DNA of 64,000 bases, taken from contig OY760517.1 in NCBI GenBank assembly GCA_963663615.1, forward strand, positions 3,224,001 through 3,288,000, given 5' to 3'. Shown piece by piece: positions 7,029 to 15,449 of the stretch; the stretch's first letter is position 1; every line of letters begins with the position of its first letter. This DNA is from G963663615 sp963663615. GTDB taxonomy: Bacteria > Bacteroidota > Ignavibacteria > Ignavibacteriales > Melioribacteraceae. The translations under genes were made by a program, and so were the position numbers. The notes below the pieces were generated by a model. The model ran no database searches, had not been told where the DNA came from, and worked only from the letters and a program-made list of their open reading frames with translations.

Positions 7029-9548
7029 ATGAAATCAATCAAGACTCTTTTTAGTATTTTGATTGTTGCGATGCTTTTTAGCACTGCATCATTTGGACAA
7101 ACACTTATTGCTTACACGAGTTTTGAAGATTCACTTGAAGACGGATTATCAATCTACACCGATCTTGGTGATCAAACAGTTGATCATGCACTGCTTAATA
7201 ATCCTGGTGAAATGATTGTTAACTATACCCAATGGAACCCTGAAGGCGAAATTGGTTTTTCTGCTTTTTATTACAATACAATGGATGGCTCGGGACTTAC
7301 TGATGGTGATTATGTTGGTGTTACTGATTACGCTAGTGACGTTACTGCATTCTCTGATGGTAATCAGGGTTACCAGATGTCTGATACAGATGGTGAAGTA
7401 GTTGTTAGTCTTGATGTTGTTGATGTTAGTAGTTACAGCTCTACTGAAGTTAAAGTTGATATGTTTCTTCCTGCAGGTGGTATTGATAACGGGGATTCAA
7501 TTCAGGTTAAACTTGTTATTGATGGCACTACTACAGTAACACTTTTTGACAATTATGGTCATGATGTTGATGATTTGGATGGCTATGGTGATCAATGGGT
7601 AACTATCGATACACTTATTGAAGGAGCTTCTACTCTTGAACTAAAATTAATTTGCGAAACTAATGGTAGTAATGATGCGGTATATTTTGATAACGCTAAA
7701 TTTATTGGCTACTCTGATGTTGTACCTACTCAAGTTAATTTTGCGTCAGATTCATACAGTGCTAACGAAGCAGATGGTAGTGTTGATTTAACCGTTACAA
7801 TTGCCAATCCTTCTGAAACTGATGCTACTACAGTTGACGTAGTTTTAACTTCAGGTGATGCTGCCGAACTTGGTAATTACACTACTGCTACTGTAACTTT
7901 CCCGGCAAATACTACTGATGCCCAGAATGTTACTTTAACTATTAACGATGATGACGTTGTTGGTGGCACTGAAAACTTCACTTTTGAATTGCAAAATGTT
8001 GCCGGTGGTAATAGTGCTGTAATTGGTGATGGTGCTACTACTGCACTTGAAATAACCGATGATGATTTCATCCTATATGATATTGTTTTTACAGAAATTT
8101 ATTACAATGCTCCGGGATTTGATGATCCGTACGAATTTGTTGAGCTTTACAACAATGATGATGTAACAGTTGACCTTAGTGGTTATGTTATGACTCAGGG
8201 TGCTGATTTTGTATTCCCTGAAGGTGTTTCAATTGAACCTGGTGAATTTGTTGTAATTGCTAAAGACACTAACACTTATAACATGGGTGGATATCAGTAT
8301 TTTGCATGGGAAGCTGGTGATGGCTTAAATAACAGCGGTGAAGATATTGAGCTTACCGATGCAGAAGGTCATGTTGTTGATTATGTAGATTATCAGGATG
8401 GTGATGCATGGCCTAGTATAGCTGATGGCGATGGTCCTTCACTTGTGATTGTTGATGCAAACGCAGATAATGCTGATCCGGCAAACTGGAGAGCTTCAAA
8501 TTTTGCTTATGGTACTCCCGGTTATATGGAAGAACCTATTGAAAACACTTCATTCTTCACCATCGATGTACGTTTAAGAACTGATAATGGCAAGAAAAAA
8601 TATCTTAAATTAGGTATTGATCCTTCTGCAACTAATGGCTTGGATAATGATCTTATGGAAGCAGAACTTCCTCCAATGCCACCTGCCGAAATTTTTGAAG
8701 CCAGATTCTCACTTCCTGAAAGAACTGTTGAATCATATTATGATTACAGATATGGTAATTCAGAAACTAATGATTCACTTGTACATGAATTAAAATGGCA
8801 GCTTGGTACTGGCAACATGCTTTATGTTGATTTTTATGTACCGGAAGTTCCAACAGCATTAACTATTAACCTCCAGGATATGTTTGGTGGTGCTGTATTG
8901 GATACAACTTCTAATGACAGCTATATTACTTTCATAGTAAGCAATGATGCTCTTTCTTCGGCTAACGTTGGTATTAAGTATGAAGCGGGAGTTCCTGTTG
9001 AGTTAACCAACTTTGCTGCCAATGTTGTTGATGCTGGTATTGAACTTAAATGGACTACTGCCACTGAAGTTAATAACAAAGGTTTTGAAATTTTAAGAAG
9101 CACTGACAATGTTAACTTTAATACTATCGGATTTATTGATGGCTACGGCACAACGACTGAAGTTAAAAACTATTCATTTGTAGATGCTAACGTTACCGGT
9201 GGCAGTTATATCTACAAACTAAAACAGGTAGATTATAATGGTACTTTCGAATATTCGGATGCTGTGGAAGTTACTTTTGCTCCTGAAAACTTTGAGCTTT
9301 CACAAAACTATCCTAATCCGTTTAACCCTTCAACTACCATTAGCTTTACTGTTCCCGAAAATGTTGATGTTAAACTTGACGTGTATAACACTATTGGTCA
9401 GAAAGTAACCACTCTAGTTAATAGCGTTAAGGAAGCTGGTAAATATGATGTTAAATTTGATGCATCCGAATTAACCAGTGGTATTTACTTCTACGTTATT
9501 ACTGCCGGTGATTTTAAGGCTACAAGAAAAATGATGCTAATTAAATAA
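7029..9548 (+). CDS. secreted Calx-beta / lamin-tail domain protein with T9SS sorting domain
   Basis: 839 residues, start supported by GGAGG 6 bases upstream. A signal peptide of about 23 residues ends in SFGQ. Residues 25-240 form a beta-rich, Asp/Ser-rich region. About 240-345 is a Calx-beta domain with its typical NDDD and ITDDD ends. About 350-505 is a lamin-tail domain (FTEIYYNAP, EFVELYNND, LSGYVMTQG). The C-terminal 185 residues carry a T9SS type A sorting module with SQNYPNPFNPSTTIS and a final GDFKATRKMMLIK. The protein should be exported and attached to the cell surface or released by type IX secretion. Substrate unknown. The 3' end is nearly identical to the next gene. Confidence 0.9.
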   Translation: MKSIKTLFSILIVAMLFSTASFGQTLIAYTSFEDSLEDGLSIYTDLGDQTVDHALLNNPGEMIVNYTQWNPEGEIGFSAFYYNTMDGSGLTDGDYVGVTDYASDVTAFSDGNQGYQMSDTDGEVVVSLDVVDVSSYSSTEVKVDMFLPAGGIDNGDSIQVKLVIDGTTTVTLFDNYGHDVDDLDGYGDQWVTIDTLIEGASTLELKLICETNGSNDAVYFDNAKFIGYSDVVPTQVNFASDSYSANEADGSVDLTVTIANPSETDATTVDVVLTSGDAAELGNYTTATVTFPANTTDAQNVTLTINDDDVVGGTENFTFELQNVAGGNSAVIGDGATTALEITDDDFILYDIVFTEIYYNAPGFDDPYEFVELYNNDDVTVDLSGYVMTQGADFVFPEGVSIEPGEFVVIAKDTNTYNMGGYQYFAWEAGDGLNNSGEDIELTDAEGHVVDYVDYQDGDAWPSIADGDGPSLVIVDANADNADPANWRASNFAYGTPGYMEEPIENTSFFTIDVRLRTDNGKKKYLKLGIDPSATNGLDNDLMEAELPPMPPAEIFEARFSLPERTVESYYDYRYGNSETNDSLVHELKWQLGTGNMLYVDFYVPEVPTALTINLQDMFGGAVLDTTSNDSYITFIVSNDALSSANVGIKYEAGVPVELTNFAANVVDAGIELKWTTATEVNNKGFEILRSTDNVNFNTIGFIDGYGTTTEVKNYSFVDANVTGGSYIYKLKQVDYNGTFEYSDAVEVTFAPENFELSQNYPNPFNPSTTISFTVPENVDVKLDVYNTIGQKVTTLVNSVKEAGKYDVKFDASELTSGIYFYVITAGDFKATRKMMLIK

Positions 9549-9596
9549 ACTATACCCCAGTTTAGATTTTATTCCGCTATTCGGATTAAAACTACG
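8990..9596 (+). repeat. 607-bp direct repeat, copy 1
   Basis: Matches 10358-10964 at an offset of exactly 1368 bases. It covers the last 186 codons of the T9SS gene plus 48 bases after the stop. Most of it is identical, with a patch of differences around 9050-9160 and a few single changes later. This pattern suggests a recent duplication or gene conversion between the two neighbouring genes. Confidence 0.95.
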
Positions 9597-9620
9597 TCGA
9601 GGTAAAATAAATTTTTCATG

Positions 9621-9650
9621 GGCGATTCAATATGGAATCGCTCTTTTTAT
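9621..9650 (+). terminator. rho-independent terminator after the 839-residue T9SS gene
   Basis: GCGATTC (9622-9628), a 6-base loop and GAATCGC (9635-9641), followed by CTCTTTTTATTTT. The hairpin shares its GGGCGATTC/GAATCGC core with dispersed repeats at 59509 and 63777. Confidence 0.8.
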
Positions 9651-9836
9651 TTTAAATATTTCTTCAACCTATGTCTTTTTTGGGATTCTGCTCTTAAAAC
9701 AATAAACTAATTTCCTGTTAGTTTTGTATATTAAATATCAGGATTCAGCATCTGTTTATCCCTTTACCTCTACACTAAAATTTATTGTTTGGTAATTTAC
9801 TAATTAATAAACTACTTATTATTTATAAGGGAATTT

Positions 9837-10916
9837 ATGAAAAAACTAATTACTCTTTTACTATTCATGGGCATAGCTTCGTTAGCTTCAGCCCAGATTG
9901 TTATCACAGAAATTAACTACAATGGTCCGGAGAGTGGTACTGATTCAACGGAGTTTATCGAGATTTACAATAATTCAGATAGCTCAATTGATTTGCAGGG
10001 GTACCAGTTAACTTCAGGTATTGCATTTACGTTTTATGGTGGTGTAAATATCGATGCAGGTGAATTTATTGTAATTACGGTTGATTCAACTTTGATGCTT
10101 TGGCAGGATGTAAATTTTCAAGTTTATGAGTGGTCTTCTGGTGCGTTAAGTAATGGTGGGGAACCTCTCGCAATAAAAAATGCCTCGGGTGAATTGATTG
10201 ATACGCTTAGATATGACGATGCTGCTCCCTGGCCATCAGAACCGGATGGTAACGGTCCTACACTTGAGTTACTTGATGTAGATTCCGATAACACAGATGC
10301 TGCAAACTGGGGAATATCTTCCGAGACTTATGGTTCACCTGGTGAATGGGGCAACACAGTTCCTGTTGAGTTAACCAACTTTGCTGCCAATGTTGTTGAT
10401 GCTGGTATTGAACTTAAATGGACTACCGCTACTGAAGTTAATAACAAAGGTTTTGAAATTTTAAGAAGCACTGATAATGTTAACTTTGATCAGATTGCTT
10501 TTGTTGATGGTTATGGAACTACTACCGAAGTTAAAAACTATTCATTTGTAGATGCTAACGTTACCGGTGGCAGTTATATCTACAAACTAAAACAGGTAGA
10601 TTATAATGGTACTTTCGAATATTCGGATGCTGTGGAAGTTACTTTTGCTCCTGAAAACTTTGAGCTTTCACAAAACTATCCTAATCCGTTTAACCCGTCA
10701 ACTACCATTAGCTTTACTGTTCCCGAAAATGTTGATGTTAAACTTGACGTGTATAACACTATTGGTCAGAAAGTAACCACTCTAGTTAATAGCGTTAAGG
10801 AAGCTGGTAAATATGATGTTAAATTTGATGCATCGGAATTGACCAGTGGTATTTACTTCTACGTTATTACTGCCGGTGATTTTAAGGCTACAAGAAAAAT
10901 GATGCTAATTAAATAA
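9837..10916 (+). CDS. secreted lamin-tail domain protein with T9SS sorting domain
   Basis: 359 residues. Signal peptide of about 19 residues (ASLASAQ). About 20-170 is a lamin-tail domain: VITEINYNGPES, EFIEIYNNSD and LQGYQLTSG, with a final SPGEWG. From residue 175 it is almost the same protein as the C-terminal end of the upstream gene, including SQNYPNPFNPST and TRKMMLIK, for type IX secretion. It is a shortened paralogue lacking the N-terminal region and the Calx-beta domain. It has its own upstream gap of 288 bases and its own terminator, so it is probably transcribed separately. Confidence 0.9.
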   Translation: MKKLITLLLFMGIASLASAQIVITEINYNGPESGTDSTEFIEIYNNSDSSIDLQGYQLTSGIAFTFYGGVNIDAGEFIVITVDSTLMLWQDVNFQVYEWSSGALSNGGEPLAIKNASGELIDTLRYDDAAPWPSEPDGNGPTLELLDVDSDNTDAANWGISSETYGSPGEWGNTVPVELTNFAANVVDAGIELKWTTATEVNNKGFEILRSTDNVNFDQIAFVDGYGTTTEVKNYSFVDANVTGGSYIYKLKQVDYNGTFEYSDAVEVTFAPENFELSQNYPNPFNPSTTISFTVPENVDVKLDVYNTIGQKVTTLVNSVKEAGKYDVKFDASELTSGIYFYVITAGDFKATRKMMLIK

Positions 10917-10964
10917 ACTATACCCCAGTTTAGATTTTATTCCGCTATTCGGATTAAAACTACG
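10358..10964 (+). repeat. 607-bp direct repeat, copy 2
   Basis: Second copy of the 8990-9596 repeat, spanning the C-terminal half of the 359-residue T9SS gene and the first 48 bases after its stop. The similarity ends abruptly at both sides. Confidence 0.95.
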
Positions 10965-10987
10965 CTGCGGTAAACCAAATTTTATAA

Positions 10988-11017
10988 GGGCGATTCTAAA
11001 TAGGATCGCCTTTTTTA
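10988..11017 (+). terminator. rho-independent terminator after the 359-residue T9SS gene
   Basis: GGCGAT (10989-10994) pairs with ATCGCC (11005-11010), followed by TTTTTT. It is a variant of the hairpin after the upstream paralogue. Confidence 0.8.
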
Positions 11018-11129
11018 TTGTAAAATCCTTTAGTTTTTAGTCATTTTGGGATGGTCTCGGTAGTAGTATTATTGGAAAAAGGGTATTACCTATGTGCCGA
11101 ATTTACTTCAGCACACAGGCAAATTAAAA

Positions 11130-11756
11130 CTAATCTATAACTTCCATAATTTCTTCAATAGGTTTTTTCTCACGGGGGAATGTTACACCATCCGGATAAC
11201 CAACAGCAATGGCAGCAACCATTTCGTAAGGAGAAGGTATTTGTAAGTACTCCTCAATTTCTTTTGAAGCTACATTGGTGCCGGTTAGCCAGCATGCTCC
11301 AAGCTCCATATCAACAGCAGTAAGCATAAGGTTTTCAACTGCACCTCCCATTGTCTGGAAGTTGGGAAAGTTACGCATGCGATTAACTTCGTCATGAGTA
11401 ATTTTACCATTTAGCAAAATTTTATCAACAACAGCTTCGTATGGTTTTTGAGTGGCAATAATTAGCACAGGTGCATCAATAAAGAAAGTAGCAAATTTTT
11501 CAACCTGCATTTTTACTTGTTTCGATTTTTCATGATCATCAGGATAAACATTACTAATTTTTTCGCGGGCAATTTCGCCAACTTTTTTAATCTTATCGGC
11601 ATTTGTAACAACAAAAAACTTCCATGGCTGCGAGTTGGCAACCGAAGGAGCTGCACCAGCGGCAGTAATCAGTTTTTTAATATCTTCCATATCAACTTTT
11701 TTGTCTCTGAACCTTCTAACACTAGCTCTCTTTTTAATTACTTCGTTTAATTCCAT
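11130..11756 (-). CDS. nitroreductase-family FMN oxidoreductase
   Basis: 208 residues. The N-terminal KKRASVRRFRDKKVD and APSVANSQPWKFFVVT segments are the FMN-binding signatures of the nitroreductase family. MGGAVENLMLTAVDMELGAC and a late AIAVGYPDG complete the usual pattern. These flavoproteins reduce nitro compounds, quinones or enones with NAD(P)H; the natural substrate cannot be told. It lies 23 bases after the MlaE-type permease gene on the same strand and may share its transcript, without an obvious functional link. Confidence 0.92.
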   Translation of the reverse strand: MELNEVIKKRASVRRFRDKKVDMEDIKKLITAAGAAPSVANSQPWKFFVVTNADKIKKVGEIAREKISNVYPDDHEKSKQVKMQVEKFATFFIDAPVLIIATQKPYEAVVDKILLNGKITHDEVNRMRNFPNFQTMGGAVENLMLTAVDMELGACWLTGTNVASKEIEEYLQIPSPYEMVAAIAVGYPDGVTFPREKKPIEEIMEVID

Positions 11757-11779
11757 TATAATACCTCAAATAAGTTTTA

Positions 11780-12538
11780 CTAAAAGTTTAGAGTCCATAA
11801 AATATAATCTAAAATAAGAATAAGTGCGGAAGTAAGTACGAACGAACGAATAGTAGCATTTCCCACACCCTCTGCACCACCTTCGGTACTAAAGCCAATA
11901 TGGCATCCAAGCAGTGACGTAACTCCACCAAAAACCACCCCTTTAATTATACCGAAGATAAAATCGCCAAACTCAAAAAAGCGTCTGACAGAATTAAAGA
12001 ACACAGCAAACGAAACATCGAGGAAGTAATTGGAGATAAGAAAAGCACCAAACACGGCTATTACGTTCGCTATTACAACTAACACAGGCATCATTAAAAC
12101 AGTTGCAAAAAAACGCGGCATTGCCAAATATCTTACCTTGCTTATCCCCATTGTTTCGAGGGCATCAATTTGTTCGGTAACTTTCATTGAGCCAAGTTCG
12201 GCAGCAATGGATGCTCCTACCCTGCCGGCAATAACAATAGCGGTAAGCACAGGACCAAGTTCGGTAATAATTGCACGACTGGTAGCCGTACCAAGGAAAG
12301 AGAGTGGTGCAATACCCTTAAGCTGATATGCAGCTTGCCAGGCAGCTACGGCTCCAGTAAATTCGGCAATAACAACCACCAGAGGCAGTGAGTTAACTCC
12401 AATATGCTCCATTTGGAATAGTAACTGTTTTCTGTTTTTTTTTATATAAGTAACAGATTTGAGAATACCGAAAAGAAGGATAAAAACTTCGCCAAGCTCT
12501 TCGAACAGGTCAATAGTAAGTTTACCGAGTTTGCGCAT
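11780..12538 (-). CDS. MlaE-type ABC transporter permease (orphan)
   Basis: 252 residues, with about five membrane segments and the MlaE/YrbE core: EFTGAVAAWQAAYQL, TELGPVLTAIVIAGRVGAS, AELGSMKVTEQIDALETMG and a late GGAEGVGNAT. MlaE proteins are the inner-membrane part of lipid transporters (Mla, Mce and TGD systems) that move phospholipids between membranes. The ATPase (MlaF) and the MCE-domain protein (MlaD), often adjacent, are not in this window. The neighbour downstream is a nitroreductase. Confidence 0.92.
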   Translation of the reverse strand: MRKLGKLTIDLFEELGEVFILLFGILKSVTYIKKNRKQLLFQMEHIGVNSLPLVVVIAEFTGAVAAWQAAYQLKGIAPLSFLGTATSRAIITELGPVLTAIVIAGRVGASIAAELGSMKVTEQIDALETMGISKVRYLAMPRFFATVLMMPVLVVIANVIAVFGAFLISNYFLDVSFAVFFNSVRRFFEFGDFIFGIIKGVVFGGVTSLLGCHIGFSTEGGAEGVGNATIRSFVLTSALILILDYILWTLNF

Positions 12539-12669
12539 TTACACCGATTAGTAATTAAAAATTTGCAAATAAATATAATATATCTGTCACTAATAATTCA
12601 GCATTTTTAAATTAGTGCAATAATAAATATTTACAGAAGTTGGGAAGAAATAATTCCCCCGAATTATTA

Positions 12670-12697
12670 TTGTCAAATGCCAAGTTTTTTATATATT
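12670..12697 (+). promoter_or_regulatory. sigma-70-type promoter for the ilvE leader
   Basis: TTGTCA at 12670-12675, a 16-base spacer and TATATT at 12692-12697. The predicted start near 12704 gives a leader of about 165 bases ahead of ilvE. Just upstream, AATAATTC/GAATTATT with a CCCC loop (12649-12668) forms an 8-bp hairpin or operator-like site. Confidence 0.55.
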
Positions 12698-12738
12698 AGT
12701 AATACATGTTACGAAAATAAAAATTAAACTAACCCGAA

Positions 12739-12798
12739 ATGAATAACAATCTCAATATATTATTTTTACTTATTAGTCTGATTATTAGCAAAGTTTAG
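12739..12798 (+). CDS. putative branched-chain leader peptide upstream of ilvE
   Basis: 19-codon frame reading MNNNLNILFLLISLIISKV. Ten of 19 residues are Leu, Ile or Val (five Leu, four Ile, one Val), using mixed codons. The stop is 7 bases before a terminator hairpin, and the promoter-like sequence lies about 35 bases upstream. This is the layout of a ribosome-mediated attenuator that reads charged Leu/Ile/Val-tRNA, placed ahead of the gene for the enzyme that makes these amino acids. A Shine-Dalgarno sequence is weak, and I could not find a clear antiterminator pairing. Confidence 0.5.
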   Translation: MNNNLNILFLLISLIISKV

Positions 12799-12805
12799 AT
12801 ATACT

Positions 12806-12840
12806 ATGCCCGGTTATATTTTGCCGGGCATTTTTGTTTT
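12806..12840 (+). terminator. terminator hairpin in the ilvE leader (candidate attenuator)
   Basis: ATGCCCGG (12806-12813), a loop of about 10 bases, then CCGGGCAT (12824-12831) and TTTTTGTTTT. There is no full-size gene between the divergent mlaE-type gene and this hairpin, so it can only end a short leader transcript. It sits 29 bases before the ilvE start. Confidence 0.75.
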
Positions 12841-12868
12841 AAAGATAGCTGTTCATTTATAATAAGAT

Positions 12869-13951
12869 ATGGTGTTAAAGATGCAAAAGATTAATTATCA
12901 GTTAATTAAAAGAGAAACTCCTGTAGAATTACCGGAACAGTTGATTTTTGGCAGAACCTTCACTGATCATATGTTTGAAATGGATTACAATCCAGAAAAA
13001 GGCTGGCACAACGCAACCATCAAACCATATGAAAACTTTTCCATGAATCCGGCAGCAATGGGCTTGCATTACGGTCAGGAAATTTTTGAAGGCTTAAAAG
13101 CTTACAAACAGGTAGATGGCAAAGTTGCCATGTTCAGACCTGAAAAGAATTTTGAGAGGTTAAATAATTCCTCAAAAAGACTTTGCATGCCTGAACATGA
13201 TGTTGACTTCCTGCTTGAAGCACTTAAGGAACTGGTAAAAATTGAACAGGACTGGATACCAACAAAACCGGGACACTCTCTTTACATTCGTCCGGTTGTA
13301 TTTGCAACCGATCCATTTCTTGGTGTACGTCCATCAGAGCAATATAAGCTAATGATGTTACTTAGTCCGGTAGGACCGTATTACCCAGAAGGTTTTAAAC
13401 CTGTTAAAATATTGTGTAACGACAAGTATGTTCGTGCCGTACGCAAAGGTGTTGGCTGTTGCAAAACAGGCGGTAACTATGCTGCTGGTTTACTTGGGCA
13501 GGTTGAAGCAAAAAAAGAAGGATATTCCCAGGTATTGTGGCTGGATGCTATTGAGCAAAAATACCTTGAAGAAGTTGGAACAATGAACATTTTCGTACAA
13601 TTCGAAAACGAAGTTGCTACACCATCACTTGCCAGCGGATCAATTCTTCCTGGTGTAACCCGTATGAGCTCCTTACAAATTTTGAGAGACTGGGGTTACA
13701 ATGTTAATGAAAGAAATATTAGTATTGATGAAATAATTGCAGGTTATGAAGCAGGAACTTTAAGAGAATTGTTCGGAACGGGAACTGCTGCTATCATTTC
13801 TTCTGTTGGTAGATTAAAGTACAACGACAAATTGCTTCTTTTCAGTGATGATGAAGCTGGTGAATTGGGAAGCCGTCTTTATCAGGAACTAACTGATATT
13901 CAGTGGGGTCGGAAAGAAGATAGATATAATTGGTTAACTTACATCGACTAA
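12869..13951 (+). CDS. ilvE: branched-chain amino acid aminotransferase
   Basis: 360 residues, class IV PLP aminotransferase of the longer, eukaryote-like type. Landmarks: HYGQEIFEGLKAY near residue 67, YIRPVVFATDP near 139, the lysine motif VGCCKTGGNYAAGL with K199, VLWLDAIEQKYLEEVGTMNIF, and the cofactor phosphate-binding GTGTAAIISSVG. It transfers the amino group between glutamate and the keto acids of Leu, Ile and Val. An in-frame ATG at 12881 is an equally possible start; neither has a strong Shine-Dalgarno sequence. Expression is probably controlled by the leader just upstream. Confidence 0.95.
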   Translation: MVLKMQKINYQLIKRETPVELPEQLIFGRTFTDHMFEMDYNPEKGWHNATIKPYENFSMNPAAMGLHYGQEIFEGLKAYKQVDGKVAMFRPEKNFERLNNSSKRLCMPEHDVDFLLEALKELVKIEQDWIPTKPGHSLYIRPVVFATDPFLGVRPSEQYKLMMLLSPVGPYYPEGFKPVKILCNDKYVRAVRKGVGCCKTGGNYAAGLLGQVEAKKEGYSQVLWLDAIEQKYLEEVGTMNIFVQFENEVATPSLASGSILPGVTRMSSLQILRDWGYNVNERNISIDEIIAGYEAGTLRELFGTGTAAIISSVGRLKYNDKLLLFSDDEAGELGSRLYQELTDIQWGRKEDRYNWLTYID

Positions 13952-13965
13952 GGAGATACCCTGTA

Positions 13966-15048
13966 ATGCTTAAGAGAATTCTCTTAATTCTAACTGCCGC
14001 ATTATTTTCAAGTGCGGCTGTTTTATGTAATGGCGAAAACACGCCTAAAAATGTTATATTTTTAATTGGCGACGGAATGGGAAATGCTTATGTTTCTGCT
14101 TCCGTACACTCCGACAAAAATGCTCAGTTCAGGAATTTTTCTACTGTTGGGTTGGTTGTAACCTGTTCTGCTGACAAACTAATTACCGATTCTGCTGCTT
14201 CAGGTACGGCACTTTCTTCTGGTACCAGAACATATAATGGTGCAATTGGTGTTGATATGCAGAAAAAGAACCTTAAATCAGTATTAGAATTTGCTGAAGA
14301 AAACGGATATTCAACCGGTCTTATTTCAACAAGCTCAATAACTCATGCTACTCCGGCTGCCTTTTACGGTCATGTTACCAGTAGAGGCGAACAGGATTCA
14401 ATTGCTGTACAGATGGTTGCATCTGGTGTTGATGTTGCTATTGGTGCGGGCAGGGATTTTTTCCTGCCTAAAGGTAATGGTGGCAAAAGAGAAGATGGTA
14501 AAAATGTTGTTGATGAATTGAAAAAGAAAGGTTACGAATATTTCGATACATTTGAAGCGTTAAAGAATTATTCCGGTGATGCTCCCCTTCTTGGTTTATT
14601 AGCCGATAAATCTATTGAAAAGGCTACTGCACGTGATTATAATTTGGGACAGCTTACTTCAATTGCTATCGATAAGCTTTCAAAAAAGGATAAAGGTTTT
14701 TTCCTTATGATTGAAGGAAGCCAGATTGACTGGGCTGGTCATGCTAATATGCAGGATTATGCTGAAGGCGAACTAAAAGATTTTAACACTGCCATTAAAG
14801 CTGCTCTTGATTTTGCAAAAAAAGATGGAAATACTCTTGTAGTAGTTACTGCCGATCATGAAACAGGTGGTATGGCTATATATAGCGGTAACAAGGATGG
14901 CTCCGATCTTGAATTCAAGTTTGCTTCAAAGGGTCATACTCCGGAAATGGTTCCTGTATTTTCTACAGGTCCGGGAGAAAATAACTTCCGTGGCATCATG
15001 GAAAATTATCAGATTGGTGAAACTTTGATTAACTTCTTCAATAAATAA
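13966..15048 (+). CDS. alkaline phosphatase, exported
   Basis: 360 residues from ATG 13966, which has AAGGAGAT 8 bases upstream; an earlier in-frame ATG overlaps ilvE and lacks one. A signal peptide covers about 20 residues. The core matches the PhoA superfamily: NVIFLIGDGMGNAY with a metal-binding Asp, DSAASGTALSSGTRTYNGAIG with the nucleophilic serine, ITHATPAAFYGHV, EGSQIDWAGHAN and TADHETGG with metal-binding residues. It hydrolyses phosphate monoesters in the periplasm. It begins 14 bases after ilvE, so it may share that transcript, and ends with its own terminator. Confidence 0.94.
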   Translation: MLKRILLILTAALFSSAAVLCNGENTPKNVIFLIGDGMGNAYVSASVHSDKNAQFRNFSTVGLVVTCSADKLITDSAASGTALSSGTRTYNGAIGVDMQKKNLKSVLEFAEENGYSTGLISTSSITHATPAAFYGHVTSRGEQDSIAVQMVASGVDVAIGAGRDFFLPKGNGGKREDGKNVVDELKKKGYEYFDTFEALKNYSGDAPLLGLLADKSIEKATARDYNLGQLTSIAIDKLSKKDKGFFLMIEGSQIDWAGHANMQDYAEGELKDFNTAIKAALDFAKKDGNTLVVVTADHETGGMAIYSGNKDGSDLEFKFASKGHTPEMVPVFSTGPGENNFRGIMENYQIGETLINFFNK

Positions 15049-15058
15049 TTTTTTACAA

Positions 15059-15082
15059 GGGGGTATTTTTACCCCCTTTTCT
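15059..15082 (+). terminator. rho-independent terminator after the alkaline phosphatase gene
   Basis: GGGGGTA (15059-15065), a 4-base T loop, TACCCCC (15070-15076), then TTTT. Confidence 0.85.
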
Positions 15083-15115
15083 CACTCCGCTCTATTGGCA
15101 CCTACATCCCAAACT

Positions 15116-15331
15116 TTATCCTGCCAAAATAGCTTCTGCCTTATCCATCTGGTTTGGTGTTAATTCAGGTGGTACAAACTCCTTTCCCTTTGCTTTGAAT
15201 ACCTTGTAACGGGCACAGCCTGAATTATCACCCAGACAGTATCTTTTCTTCATTATGCCCTTAATACTCGATAAACCTTTCATTCTGTCGTTAAAAAATG
15301 GGCATTTTGGTAAACATTCACAATCAGCCAT
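15116..15331 (-). CDS. small cysteine-rich protein
   Basis: 71 residues from ATG 15331, chosen for GGAG 5 bases upstream. The pattern is CECLPKCPFFND near the N-terminus and RYCLGDNSGCARYKVF in the middle, giving five cysteines that could bind a metal or Fe-S cluster. Similar CPFF...YC...CARY segments occur as short standalone proteins and as tails of signalling proteins. No catalytic domain is visible, and the C-terminus is a short helix. Function unknown. Neighbours are unrelated, and it has its own promoter region. Confidence 0.75.
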   Translation of the reverse strand: MADCECLPKCPFFNDRMKGLSSIKGIMKKRYCLGDNSGCARYKVFKAKGKEFVPPELTPNQMDKAEAILAG

Positions 15332-15449
15332 CTTATCTCCGTACAATATTTTGGTTAATACTTCAATACTATATTCGAAAAAAAAAGGAACAGATTGATT
15401 CAGTTATCGGTAAACGTTGGAATTATATCGATATTCGTTTCAGATACAA

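Noticed and set aside
13930..13965. Earlier alkaline phosphatase start
   Set aside because: It overlaps ilvE and lacks a Shine-Dalgarno sequence; the ATG at 13966 has AAGGAGAT and begins a signal peptide.
13966..14030. Lipobox in alkaline phosphatase signal (AAVLC)
   Set aside because: Leu before Cys does not fit the usual small residue; ordinary signal peptide preferred.
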